A stretch of 20,540 nucleotides of DNA, taken from contig SXPW01000129.1 in assembly GCA_005793785.1 (NCBI GenBank), positions 1-20,540 on the forward strand. Direction: 5' to 3'. Under the pieces are notes generated by a model. It made no database searches. It worked only from the letters and a program-made list of their open reading frames with translations, and was not told the DNA's origin. Positions 13,816 through 20,540 of the stretch are shown piece after piece. Position 1 is the stretch's first letter; every line of letters starts with the position of its first letter. The stretch is from Actinomycetota bacterium. Its GTDB lineage: Bacteria; Actinomycetota; Acidimicrobiia; Acidimicrobiales; Ilumatobacteraceae. The translations under genes and the position numbers were made by a program.

Positions 13816-14805
13816 TCAGTTGGCGACGTCCGCGGTGCGTTGTGCTCGACGATTGACGAGCACGATGGGTATGACGAGTAGGAAGAGCAGCGTCGCAAGA
13901 GCCGAACCAAATCCCTCGCGATTTTGAACGAAGTACGTCGCATAGAAGTCGTTACCGATGGTGCTCGTACGGAAGTTCCCCCCGGTCATGGCTTTCACGA
14001 TGTCGAAGACTTTGAGTGCGACGATGACCGTGGTCGTCGACACGGTGACGATGGTCGAACGAATGTACGGGACGACGATCTGCCAGAAGATTTGGTTCCT
14101 GGAGGCTCCGTCAACGGTGGCGGCCTCGATCAGGGCGTCGGGAACGCCCTTGATGGCCGCGGAGAAGACGACCGTGGAGAACCCGGTCTGCACCCATATG
14201 AGCACGATGATCAAGAGCAGCGTGTTGATCGGCCACGCTTCGATCATCCAAAGTCGGTCACCGTTTCCACCCCAACTTGCGGGTAGTCCGGGAATGGCTT
14301 CGGTAATCGCATTGAGGAGTCCTACCTTGACCGGTGGACCCGCATAGATGAATTTCCAGATGATGCCTGCCCCTGCGAGCGAGATCGCCGTGGGAAGGAA
14401 GATCAGCGCCTTCGCGAGTGCCTCACCGCGCATGCGATCGGCATAACGGGCGATGACCAAACCCGCGTACGTGCTCACACTCGTGCCGACTACCACCCAG
14501 AGGACGTTGTTCACCAGGGTGTCGCGTTGGTTCTGGGCGGTGAAGATCTCACGGAAGTTGGCGAGACCAACCCACGGATTGCCCGCGGTGTCGCCGCGAA
14601 AACTGAAGTAGGCGGTGCGAACTGCGGGAATGACCAATCCGACGATGAGCAAGATGACGGCTGGTCCGACGAAGAGCACCACCTTGCTCGATTCCTGTAG
14701 ACGTCGTGGGAGGTGATTCGACAGCCAATACAAGCCGAGCAATAGAGATACGAATGCAGAGATGCCGAGCACCACGGTGAGCAGTGCGGAGAGAACGTCA
14801 CCCAT
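13816..14805 (-). CDS. Sugar ABC transporter permease (AglF/MalF type)
   Basis: This 329-residue permease pairs with the next gene to form the channel. An extra N-terminal hydrophobic segment (about 5-28) precedes the segment starting VVLFVGPAVILLIVGLVIPAV, as in AglF-type proteins. The EAA loop is EAATVDGASRNQIFWQIVVPYIRST (about 231-255). AGGAGT lies 5 bases before the ATG. It is separated from the binding-protein gene by 96 bases containing a strong hairpin, which probably lowers its expression relative to the binding protein. Confidence 0.9.
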   Translation of the reverse strand: MGDVLSALLTVVLGISAFVSLLLGLYWLSNHLPRRLQESSKVVLFVGPAVILLIVGLVIPAVRTAYFSFRGDTAGNPWVGLANFREIFTAQNQRDTLVNNVLWVVVGTSVSTYAGLVIARYADRMRGEALAKALIFLPTAISLAGAGIIWKFIYAGPPVKVGLLNAITEAIPGLPASWGGNGDRLWMIEAWPINTLLLIIVLIWVQTGFSTVVFSAAIKGVPDALIEAATVDGASRNQIFWQIVVPYIRSTIVTVSTTTVIVALKVFDIVKAMTGGNFRTSTIGNDFYATYFVQNREGFGSALATLLFLLVIPIVLVNRRAQRTADVAN

Positions 14806-14844
14806 GTCTTACTCCTGCCACATGCCGAGAATAGGGGAAAAGCA

Positions 14845-14872
14845 ATGGGGCCGGGCTTTCGCCCGACCCCAT
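14845..14872 (-). terminator. Strong intercistronic hairpin with GAAA tetraloop (attenuator or mRNA stabiliser)
   Basis: In minus-strand RNA the arms ATGGGGTCGGGC and GCCCGGCCCCAT form a 12-bp stem (one U-G wobble, otherwise Watson-Crick) closed by a GAAA GNRA tetraloop. On the plus strand the wobble becomes a C/A mismatch, so the structure is adapted to the minus-strand transcript. Four T residues follow after a few bases (TGCTTTTCC), weaker than a classic terminator. It lies between the binding-protein and permease genes, where hairpins typically stabilise the upstream message or partly terminate. Confidence 0.75.
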
Positions 14873-14889
14873 CACTTCTTCAAAAGGCT

Positions 14890-14905
14890 CTGATCAACCG
14901 ATCAG
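14890..14905 (-). repeat. Small perfect hairpin overlapping the binding-protein stop codon
   Basis: CTGATC (14890-14895) and GATCAG (14900-14905) form a 6-bp stem with a 4-base loop. On the minus strand it spans the TGA stop at 14902-14904 and precedes CCTTTT. It may add to the larger hairpin just downstream. Confidence 0.4.
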
Positions 14906-16263
14906 CTCTTCGGCCAAGAAGCCTCGATCTTGTCGAGCATGTCCTTGGTGCTGCCACCGACGATCCACGCTGTCGACTCGGTCCAGAACGAACCGGCGCC
15001 AACGGCACCAGGCATCATGTCGGAACCGTCGAAGCGGAATACGTCGGATGCGATGAGCAACTCGGCAAACTTGCGGTCGAGCTCGTCAGGAATGACCGAG
15101 GTGTCGAGACCCTTGTTCGCCGAGATCCACGAACCCTGAACGGCGCGCGCGTTTGCGTAGTCGCTGCTCGAGAGGAAGAGGATTGCGCTGACCACTGCGT
15201 CACGCAAGTTGGTTACTGCGAGCACTTCGCCACCACCGAGCATCGGCTTGATGCCGGCTGGGTCGACTGCGGGGAAATAGAAGGCATTGACGTCTCCGGC
15301 TTCACCCTTGACCGTGCCCTCAGGGAACTGGTTTCCGTAGAAGCTGGCCTGACGGTGCATGTAGCACGAACCGTCGAGAATTCCGAGACCACCCTCTTGG
15401 AACGAGGTCGTGGCAATCGACTTGACGCCACCATTGATGTAGGCCTCGTTCTTCAACACCTTGGCGACTTCATCCGCCACGGCGACGACCTTCGGGTCGT
15501 TGAACGGAATACCGTGGTTGACCCACTGGTCGTACACGTCGGCTCCGTTGACGCGGAGCATGACGTCCTCGAACCAGTCGGTGACGACCCAACCCGTTGC
15601 GCCACCCGACTCGATTCCGGCGCACCATGGCTTACCACCATCGGCGACGATCTTGTCGGAGAGGGCGAGGAGGTCGGCCCACGACTGAGGAATTTCGTAT
15701 CCCTTGTCGGCGAACGATTTCGGGTTGTACCAGACGAGAGACTTCACGTTGGCACCGAACGGCGTTGCGAAGAACTTGCCGTCGACGGTTCCCAACTCCG
15801 GCCAACCGGCCGAGAAGTTCGCGGTCACGAAATCCTTCGCGGCGGCCGGCATCTCCAGGAGCTTGCCTGCACGAGCGAGGTCGGCCATCAAGCCGGGCTG
15901 CGGAATGACCGCGATGTCCGGAGCGTTGCCGCCATCGATACGGACCTTCAGCTGAGCCTCGAACTCTGCCGAGCCTTCATGCTGCACGTCGGCGCCGGTG
16001 CACTCTTCGAATGCCACGTAGGCAGTCTCGAGACGCTCGGCTTCGATGTCGCGAATCGACGAGAACATGGTGATGGTCTCGCCGGCGTATTGCTGTTCGC
16101 ACGGAATCGCTCCGCCGACGAGCGAGGTGCCTGCTTCCGCAGTGGTTTCCTCGGTCGCGGTGGTGTCTTCCGTTGCTGTGTCGTCATCGCCACCGCAGGC
16201 TGCGGCGACGAGACCGAAGGCCAACAGCGCAGCTGCAGCCCTCTTCATATGGCGTTGTTTCAT
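14902..16263 (-). CDS. Sugar ABC transporter substrate-binding lipoprotein (AglE-like)
   Basis: This 453-residue family-1 extracellular solute-binding protein begins with a basic N-terminus and the lipobox LVAAAC (C23), then an acidic/Thr linker (GGDDDTATEDTTATEETT). The mature part has TITMFSSIRD, a PDIAVIPQPGLMADLARAGKL segment, typical of sugar-binding proteins, and a late GGEVLAVTNLRDAV stretch. It should capture an alpha-glucoside or similar oligosaccharide outside the membrane and pass it to the two permeases. The AGGGGGAG site (16269-16276) sits 5 bases before this ATG; a second Met five residues in is less favoured. The gene is followed by two hairpins. Confidence 0.92.
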   Translation of the reverse strand: MKQRHMKRAAAALLAFGLVAAACGGDDDTATEDTTATEETTAEAGTSLVGGAIPCEQQYAGETITMFSSIRDIEAERLETAYVAFEECTGADVQHEGSAEFEAQLKVRIDGGNAPDIAVIPQPGLMADLARAGKLLEMPAAAKDFVTANFSAGWPELGTVDGKFFATPFGANVKSLVWYNPKSFADKGYEIPQSWADLLALSDKIVADGGKPWCAGIESGGATGWVVTDWFEDVMLRVNGADVYDQWVNHGIPFNDPKVVAVADEVAKVLKNEAYINGGVKSIATTSFQEGGLGILDGSCYMHRQASFYGNQFPEGTVKGEAGDVNAFYFPAVDPAGIKPMLGGGEVLAVTNLRDAVVSAILFLSSSDYANARAVQGSWISANKGLDTSVIPDELDRKFAELLIASDVFRFDGSDMMPGAVGAGSFWTESTAWIVGGSTKDMLDKIEASWPKS

Positions 16264-16268
16264 TGGGT

Positions 16269-16276
16269 CTCCCCCT
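16269..16276 (-). promoter_or_regulatory. Ribosome binding site of the sugar-binding protein gene
   Basis: On the minus strand this reads AGGGGGAG, 5 bases before the ATG at 16263. It decides that start over the downstream ATG. The rest of the 75-base gap to the glucosidase gene shows only weak promoter-like sequence. Confidence 0.6.
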
Positions 16277-16338
16277 GATGAATGGTGATATGGACTGGCG
16301 TCACAACCAGATGGCAGGTTCGGTGGCTGACGCTGTTC

Positions 16339-18081
16339 TCAGGCTAGGGGCTTCTCAACCGCACGAACCAACCAAGCGGAGGAGTTTTCTGGCACCGTGT
16401 TTCCAGCGATTGCAGCCCCCGACACCGAGGACAACACGTGGGAATAGACGCGGGAGGGCACTGCTGCAAGGCCAATGGTGGTCGGAAGTTCGATGTCGTC
16501 CCGGCCGAAATTGACCACCGCTAGGGCGTTTCCACGTTGGATGAGGAGAAGATCGCCAACTCGGGTGACCTCCATCTGGTTACCGGCGGCCACGAACAAA
16601 GAGCGAAGTGCGAGGGCCCGTCGGTAGAGGTGCAGCATGGAGGTTGGATCGGCTTCCTGAACCTCGACGGCGTAGTTTCCCCAGTCGGCTGGTTGGGGCA
16701 GCCACGACGGTGAATTCGTTGTGGAGAACCCCCACGAGTGCGCGGCCGTGCTGGTCCACGGCATCGGTACACGACAACCGTCCCGACCGAGTTGGGCCCC
16801 ACGTGACCGAATGAAGAGCGGGTCCTCCCGACGCTCGGCAGGAAGATCAAGCACCTCCGGGAGTCCCAGTTCTTCCCCCATATAGAGGTATGTGCAGCCG
16901 GGCAGGGCGAGCATCATGAGGAGCGCTGCTCTGGCCCGTCGGTTGCCGAGATCGAGGTCGACGGGTGCCGTCGAGTTGAGGAGGTTGTTGCCGCTGTAGA
17001 ACTCGTGGGCATCGGCTCGACCGAAGCGAGTGACCACTCGTTGCGCATCGTGGTTGTTCAGTGTCCACGTGAACGACTGTCCGGCGCGGCGCAAGGTGTC
17101 GTAGTTGTCGGTGATCGCCGACTCCATCGCGTGCGCATTCCAGGGTTCGAGCAACAGGTCGAAGGTGAATGACTGATGGAACGAGTCGCTGCCGATGTAG
17201 CGCAGCAGGTTCTCCGGTTTCCGTGGCGTGTATGCCTCCGACACCGAGACGAGTACACGCGAGTGCTGCTGCTGGTACTCGTCGAAGACCCTCCGCCACT
17301 GCGCGACGATGGGGAACAGCGACGGGTGGTTGACGGTGTGGCGATTGAACTGCCACGCGTCCGCGGGCAATGTTCCCATTGGAGCAGGAGTGGCATCGGG
17401 AAGACCGTCTTCCTTGCCCATCACGATGATGGCATCGACTCTGAATCCGTCGACACCACGATCGAACCAGAAACGGAACATCTCGCGAAAGTGGGTGACG
17501 ACGTCGGGGTGATCGGCACGCAGGTCCGGTTGATGGGAGTCGAAGGTGTGGAGGTACCACTGACCCAACGATCCGTCAGGTTCGGTGATGCGCGACCACG
17601 CCGGGCCGCTGAAGATGGAGTTCCAGTCGTTCGGCGGCTCGTTGCCAGATTTGCCCTTGCCGTCGGCAAAGTAGAAGCGTTCGCGGGCAGCACTACCCCG
17701 GCCCGACGCAAGCGCTTCCTTGAACCAGACATGCTCGCTGCTGCAGTGGTTCGGAACGACGTCCATCATCACACGGATGCCGCGGGCATTGGCCTTGGAG
17801 ACGAATTCGTCGAAGACGGCGAGCGTTCCGTACGCGGGCTCGATGTTGAAGTAGTCCGAGACGTCGTATCCGTGGTCGTGCTGCGGGGACGGATAGCAGG
17901 GATTCAACCAAATCCCGTCCACCCCGAGTCGTTCCAGATAGTCGAGCCGTTCGATGATTCCCCGCAGATCTCCCGCACCGTCGCCGTTGGCATCAGAAAA
18001 CGAGCGAATGTACAGCTGATAGATCACCGCGTTTCGCCACCATTCGTTGCCTGGAGTGGTGTCGTCTACAACTCCGCGCAT
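16339..18081 (-). CDS. GH13 alpha-glucosidase (oligo-1,6-/alpha-glucoside hydrolase type)
   Basis: This 580-residue enzyme hydrolyses terminal alpha-glucosidic bonds with retention. It has no signal peptide, so it should act in the cytoplasm on imported sugar. It starts WWRNAVIYQLYIRSFSDANGDGAGDL (14-39), typical of the oligo-1,6-glucosidase subfamily. The four GH13 regions are visible: region I DVVPNH (107-112), region II GFRVDA with nucleophile D216, region III SVSEAY with acid/base E282, and region IV LNNHD with D345. The N-terminal calcium-type loop DANGDGAGD is at 30-38. It lies 12 bases downstream of the Gfo/Idh gene with GTGGAG upstream of its ATG, within the transporter operon. Linkage specificity (maltose, isomaltose, sucrose, trehalose) cannot be set from sequence alone. 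Confidence 0.94.
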   Translation of the reverse strand: MRGVVDDTTPGNEWWRNAVIYQLYIRSFSDANGDGAGDLRGIIERLDYLERLGVDGIWLNPCYPSPQHDHGYDVSDYFNIEPAYGTLAVFDEFVSKANARGIRVMMDVVPNHCSSEHVWFKEALASGRGSAARERFYFADGKGKSGNEPPNDWNSIFSGPAWSRITEPDGSLGQWYLHTFDSHQPDLRADHPDVVTHFREMFRFWFDRGVDGFRVDAIIVMGKEDGLPDATPAPMGTLPADAWQFNRHTVNHPSLFPIVAQWRRVFDEYQQQHSRVLVSVSEAYTPRKPENLLRYIGSDSFHQSFTFDLLLEPWNAHAMESAITDNYDTLRRAGQSFTWTLNNHDAQRVVTRFGRADAHEFYSGNNLLNSTAPVDLDLGNRRARAALLMMLALPGCTYLYMGEELGLPEVLDLPAERREDPLFIRSRGAQLGRDGCRVPMPWTSTAAHSWGFSTTNSPSWLPQPADWGNYAVEVQEADPTSMLHLYRRALALRSLFVAAGNQMEVTRVGDLLLIQRGNALAVVNFGRDDIELPTTIGLAAVPSRVYSHVLSSVSGAAIAGNTVPENSSAWLVRAVEKPLA

Positions 18082-18093
18082 GACTCCACGATG

Positions 18094-19080
18094 CTACGAC
18101 TGCAGGTCGCTCGCGTAACGCACCCCGAGTTGTCGGCGGATGTCATCCATGGTTCGGGCGTAGGCGAGCGTCTCGAAGTGCGTGAGGCGTGGGCTTTCGA
18201 TGAAGCCTTGCTCGATACATCGGTGAACCTCGAAGACTTGGTGTCGCAAACCCTGCCCCCGCTCGTCGTGACGGAAGTATCGCGCGATTTCGCCGTGAAT
18301 CCTGAGGTGATAGCCGGGTGGATGGTGCATCCTCGATTCGACTTTGATGCTGCCGAGTTCACCGATGATCGTTGCCGTGCACGGAGTGGCTTCCGCCGTG
18401 GTGCTGCGCAACGTCGCGGTCGCACCCGACGAGTAGGTGAGCACGTACGAGGCGTCGATGTCGACTCCTTGGTCGTTCAACACCCCCGTTGCCGTCACGG
18501 CGTCGTGTCCACCGAGGACGAATCGAGCAAAATGCAAGCAATAGATGCCGAGGTCGAGCAGGGCACCGCCGCCGAGGGCAGGGTCGTTCAAGCGGTGCGA
18601 CGGCGTGGTGGGAGCGACGAAGCCGAAGTCGGCCGATACGTGTGTGATACGACCGAGTGGACGCGTGTCGAGGACCTCACCGAGCGATACGTACACCGGG
18701 AGGAACCTGCTCCAGATCGCCTCCATCAGGAAGCGACGCTCACCGCGTGCGGTGGCGATCATCGAGGCAGCCTCGACCTCGTTCAGTGCGAACGGTTTCT
18801 CGCACAACACGTGTTTCCCGGCACGAAGGAACATCTCCGAATCACTGCGGTGCCGGGAGTTCGGTGTGGCGACGTAGACGATGTCCACGTTCGGATCCGC
18901 AGCGAGGTGCTCGTAACTCGGATGGGCGACGACGATGTTTCGTCGCCTCGCGAATGCCTCCGCAGTAACGGCCGACCGCGAACAGACGGCCACCACTTCG
19001 GCGTCGGGCACCTGGCGGAGACCGTCGACGAAGTCGCTGGCGATTCGTCCGGTGCCGGCGATACCCCAACGTAACGTCAC
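18094..19080 (-). CDS. Gfo/Idh/MocA family oxidoreductase
   Basis: This 328-residue NAD(P)-dependent dehydrogenase of sugars or related cyclic diols has the Rossmann motif GIAGTG (6-11), the catalytic EKP (94-96), and GGGALLDLGIYCLH with D176 and H183. The layout resembles the dihydrodiol-dehydrogenase-like branch. The start is taken as GTG at 19080, giving MTLRWGIAGTGRIA, the usual beginning in this family. An ATG at 19101 would overlap the divergent start codon by two bases and add MVGKHRH. AAGCAT, six bases before the GTG, is a possible -10. It is the first gene of the sugar operon and may oxidise, or help rearrange, the imported sugar or its product (inference). Confidence 0.9.
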   Translation of the reverse strand: MTLRWGIAGTGRIASDFVDGLRQVPDAEVVAVCSRSAVTAEAFARRRNIVVAHPSYEHLAADPNVDIVYVATPNSRHRSDSEMFLRAGKHVLCEKPFALNEVEAASMIATARGERRFLMEAIWSRFLPVYVSLGEVLDTRPLGRITHVSADFGFVAPTTPSHRLNDPALGGGALLDLGIYCLHFARFVLGGHDAVTATGVLNDQGVDIDASYVLTYSSGATATLRSTTAEATPCTATIIGELGSIKVESRMHHPPGYHLRIHGEIARYFRHDERGQGLRHQVFEVHRCIEQGFIESPRLTHFETLAYARTMDDIRRQLGVRYASDLQS

Positions 19081-19085
19081 GTGTC

Positions 19086-19092
19086 TATGCTT
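19086..19092. promoter_or_regulatory. Candidate bidirectional promoter with overlapping -10 elements
   Basis: On the plus strand TATGCT (19086-19091) matches TANNNT and lies 8 bases before the ATG at 19100. On the minus strand AAGCAT (19087-19092) keeps the key A and T and lies 6 bases before the GTG at 19080. The two -10 elements overlap on opposite strands, with predicted transcription starts about 20 bp apart, the geometry known for symmetric bidirectional bacterial promoters. Confidence 0.45.
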
Positions 19093-19099
19093 GCCGACC

Positions 19100-20182
19100 A
19101 TGCAGCCCCCCGTCGACGGTCGACGGGGCTCGCTCCGCGAGGTGGTTCGCCTATTTGGCTGGCTCGGAATGATCGGAGTCGGCGGTCCTGCCGCCCATAT
19201 CGCGATGATGCGCCGTCGGGTGGTGCAACGCGATGCGTGGGTGAGCGACGATGACTTCGTCAGGTTGGTGGGGGCATGCTCGTTGGTGCCCGGACCGAAT
19301 TCCACGGAGTTGGCAATGGCCCTCGGAGCACGTCGTGCCGGCTGGCGAGGCTTGTTGCTCGGAGGCGTTTCCTTCATCGTGCCTGCCGTCGTCATCGTGT
19401 GCTTCTTCTCGTGGCTGTACGAGGACGTGCTCACCAGCGGTGCAATCGCCGACCTTCGACGCTGGCTGGTTCCGGTCGTCGCAGCAATCGTGCTTGACGC
19501 GTTGTGCACGTTGCGAACCACCGCGGTGCGCGATGCGCGTGACGGTGTTGTGGTCGTGGCGACTCTCGCTGGTGCCGTGCTCGGTTTGCCGGAGTTGCTG
19601 GTATTGCTCGTCGTCGGCGGTGCTTCGATGCTGCTGCGCACCCCACCGCGTGTAATGGGAGTCTCGATGATCATTCCCTCGGTAGCGGTGGTCGTGCCGT
19701 CACTGTCGAAACTATTCCTCGTCTTCCTGCAGATTGGTTCGGTGATCTACGGCAGTGGCTACGTGTTGCTCGTGTTCCTCGACAGCGAGGTGGTGGCGCG
19801 CGGTTGGATCACCTCGGAGGTGTTGCTCGATGCAATCTCCGTCGGACAGTTCACACCTGGTCCGGTGTTCACGACCGCCACATTCATTGGCTGGCATATC
19901 GGTGGTGCGATGGGAGCCCTCGTCGCAACGTTGGGAATCTTCGGTCCGTCGTTCCTGTTCGCCACATTCATCGAACGAGTGGTCGACGTATCCAAGCGTT
20001 CACGAGCGTTTGCCGCCCTCCTCCGCGGCGTGTCGAGCGGTTCAATTGCGCTGATGGTGGTGGTGATGTGGCGGTTGGCTGACGAGGCGCTCACCGACTG
20101 GTGGGCGGGTGTGGTGTTCATTGCCGTGTTCTCGGCACTCCGCGCGCAAGCATTGCGTCGTCGGAGAATCGCCCAGCGCTGA
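19100..20182 (+). CDS. Chromate transporter (CHR/ChrA) family protein
   Basis: This 360-residue membrane protein carries two homologous halves, as in long-chain ChrA proteins. The first half has GVGGPAAHIAMMRRRVVQRDAW (about 25-46) and LVPGPNSTELAMALG (about 60-74); the second has GSGYVLLVFLDSEVVARGWIT (about 218-238) and GQFTPGPVFTTATFIGWHIGG. The family exports chromate, probably in exchange with another ion, though many members may transport other anions. The start is the ATG at 19100, 8 bases after TATGCT and without a ribosome site, so leaderless translation is likely; the in-frame reading upstream to 18935 is antisense to the Gfo/Idh gene. It converges with the sulfatase-like gene across 9 bases. 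Confidence 0.9.
   Translation: MQPPVDGRRGSLREVVRLFGWLGMIGVGGPAAHIAMMRRRVVQRDAWVSDDDFVRLVGACSLVPGPNSTELAMALGARRAGWRGLLLGGVSFIVPAVVIVCFFSWLYEDVLTSGAIADLRRWLVPVVAAIVLDALCTLRTTAVRDARDGVVVVATLAGAVLGLPELLVLLVVGGASMLLRTPPRVMGVSMIIPSVAVVVPSLSKLFLVFLQIGSVIYGSGYVLLVFLDSEVVARGWITSEVLLDAISVGQFTPGPVFTTATFIGWHIGGAMGALVATLGIFGPSFLFATFIERVVDVSKRSRAFAALLRGVSSGSIALMVVVMWRLADEALTDWWAGVVFIAVFSALRAQALRRRRIAQR
19108..19128. promoter_or_regulatory. Perfect 21-bp palindrome, candidate operator
   Basis: Arms CCCCGTCGAC (19108-19117) and GTCGACGGGG (19119-19128) are perfectly inverted around a single G. It occupies codons 3 to 10 of the chromate-transporter gene and positions about -28 to -48 from the GTG of the sugar operon, where a repressor or activator could act. 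It could instead be an mRNA hairpin near the 5' end of the transporter message. Confidence 0.5.
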
Positions 20183-20191
20183 TCGACGGTT

Positions 20192-20540
20192 TCAGTTGGT
20201 GGTGCGCCAGCCGACTCCGTCGGGCCACCGTCCGACACCGCCGCGCTCGAGTTTCAAGCCGGTCAATTCGCGGCGGGTGTGTTGCGAGCGCCAGGTGAGC
20301 ATGCGCTGAGCGAGCGGCAATACCCTCTCCGGATCGTGAATCGGCGTGCGCCAGGTGGGATCGACTGCGAGATCGAACGCGAGCCATTCGCCATTCCCGA
20401 ATTGCACGTAGGCCACGGAGTCGTCGCACTGCACGCAGAGGTGCTGTCGTTCGAGACGCCGATCGGAGGGCCAATTCAGCGCCGCACCGTCGGCGTCGTC
20501 GGTGATGTAGATGTATCGCCAGTCGTACTCCCATGTGGCC
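20192..20540 (-). CDS. C-terminal part of a probable sulfatase (5' end outside window)
   Basis: The minus-strand frame is open from the window edge and ends at 20192; 115 residues are visible. The segment WRYIYITDDADG, the later VAYVQFGNGEWLAFDLAVDPTWRTPIHDPERVLPLAQRMLTWRSQH and the end LERGGVGRWPDGVGW resemble the C-terminal region of actinobacterial sulfatase-family hydrolases, in which a 'FDL..DP' element replaces the usual 'LYDL..DP'. The catalytic formylglycine motif (C/S-x-P-x-R) would lie outside the window, so the call rests on C-terminal similarity alone. A GTG at 20434 is an internal codon rather than the start, as similarity continues upstream of it. Confidence 0.6.
   Translation of the reverse strand, partial: ATWEYDWRYIYITDDADGAALNWPSDRRLERQHLCVQCDDSVAYVQFGNGEWLAFDLAVDPTWRTPIHDPERVLPLAQRMLTWRSQHTRRELTGLKLERGGVGRWPDGVGWRTTN

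Noticed and set aside
14845..16278. A 477-codon plus-strand open frame antisense to the sugar-binding protein
   Set aside because: It is the shadow of a clear lipoprotein gene with a ribosome site and gives no recognisable domain.
16264..16338. TTGTGA and ATTCAT as an internal promoter for the sugar-binding protein gene
   Set aside because: The spacing is right, but both hexamers match the consensus weakly and the gene sits within an apparent operon.
17176..19074. A 632-codon plus-strand open frame antisense to the glucosidase and Gfo/Idh genes
   Set aside because: It lies over two genes with full catalytic motifs; its translation is Arg/Asp/Val-rich without recognisable domains, as expected for antisense frames in GC-rich DNA.

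Overview
The window reads as ordinary chromosomal DNA of a moderately GC-rich actinobacterium, most likely of the Acidimicrobiia (Ilumatobacter-like). The reasons are an F420-type nitroreductase-family protein, an actinobacterial PNPOx-like protein, a cupredoxin-fused multicopper oxidase, Thr-rich lipoprotein linkers, Ig-like secreted proteins with paired cysteines, and many genes whose start codon lies 6-9 nt after a TANNNT -10 element, as in leaderless actinobacterial transcription. The lineage is an inference from protein content. I saw no tRNA, rRNA, CRISPR array, insertion sequence, phage gene or transcription-factor gene. Coding density is very high and no gene-free stretch reaches 300 bases; the longest is the 223-base cytochrome/oxidase intergenic region.

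Layout. Positions 1-2039 (+) hold the 3' part of an aldehyde dehydrogenase, a deazaflavin-dependent oxidoreductase and a small four-helix membrane protein, apparently one operon. A convergent DHA2-type MFS exporter (2036-3457, -) diverges from a PNPOx-like flavin protein (3528-4157, +). Positions 4154-6660 form a possible redox island: a cytochrome c lipoprotein (-) divergent from a membrane-anchored cupredoxin plus two-domain multicopper oxidase (+), followed by a universal stress protein. Then come a conserved beta-propeller-like protein (+) and a DinB-like protein (-).

Positions 8526-12852 are a heme/iron acquisition locus. hmuT-hmuU-hmuV (-) diverge, with only 13 bases between start codons, from two secreted proteins (+) that share a neocarzinostatin-like fold signature. 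These two are the best candidates for something new: a cell-surface or secreted partner of the heme importer in a locus with no HtaA-type receptor.

Positions 12879-19080 (-) are a sugar-utilisation operon read from right to left: Gfo/Idh/MocA dehydrogenase, GH13 alpha-glucosidase, sugar-binding lipoprotein, and two permeases. It has no ATPase gene and carries a strong intercistronic hairpin after the binding-protein gene. It diverges from a chromate-transporter-family gene (19100-20182, +) through what looks like a symmetric bidirectional leaderless promoter beside a perfect 21-bp palindrome. The window ends inside the 3' part of a probable sulfatase gene (-).
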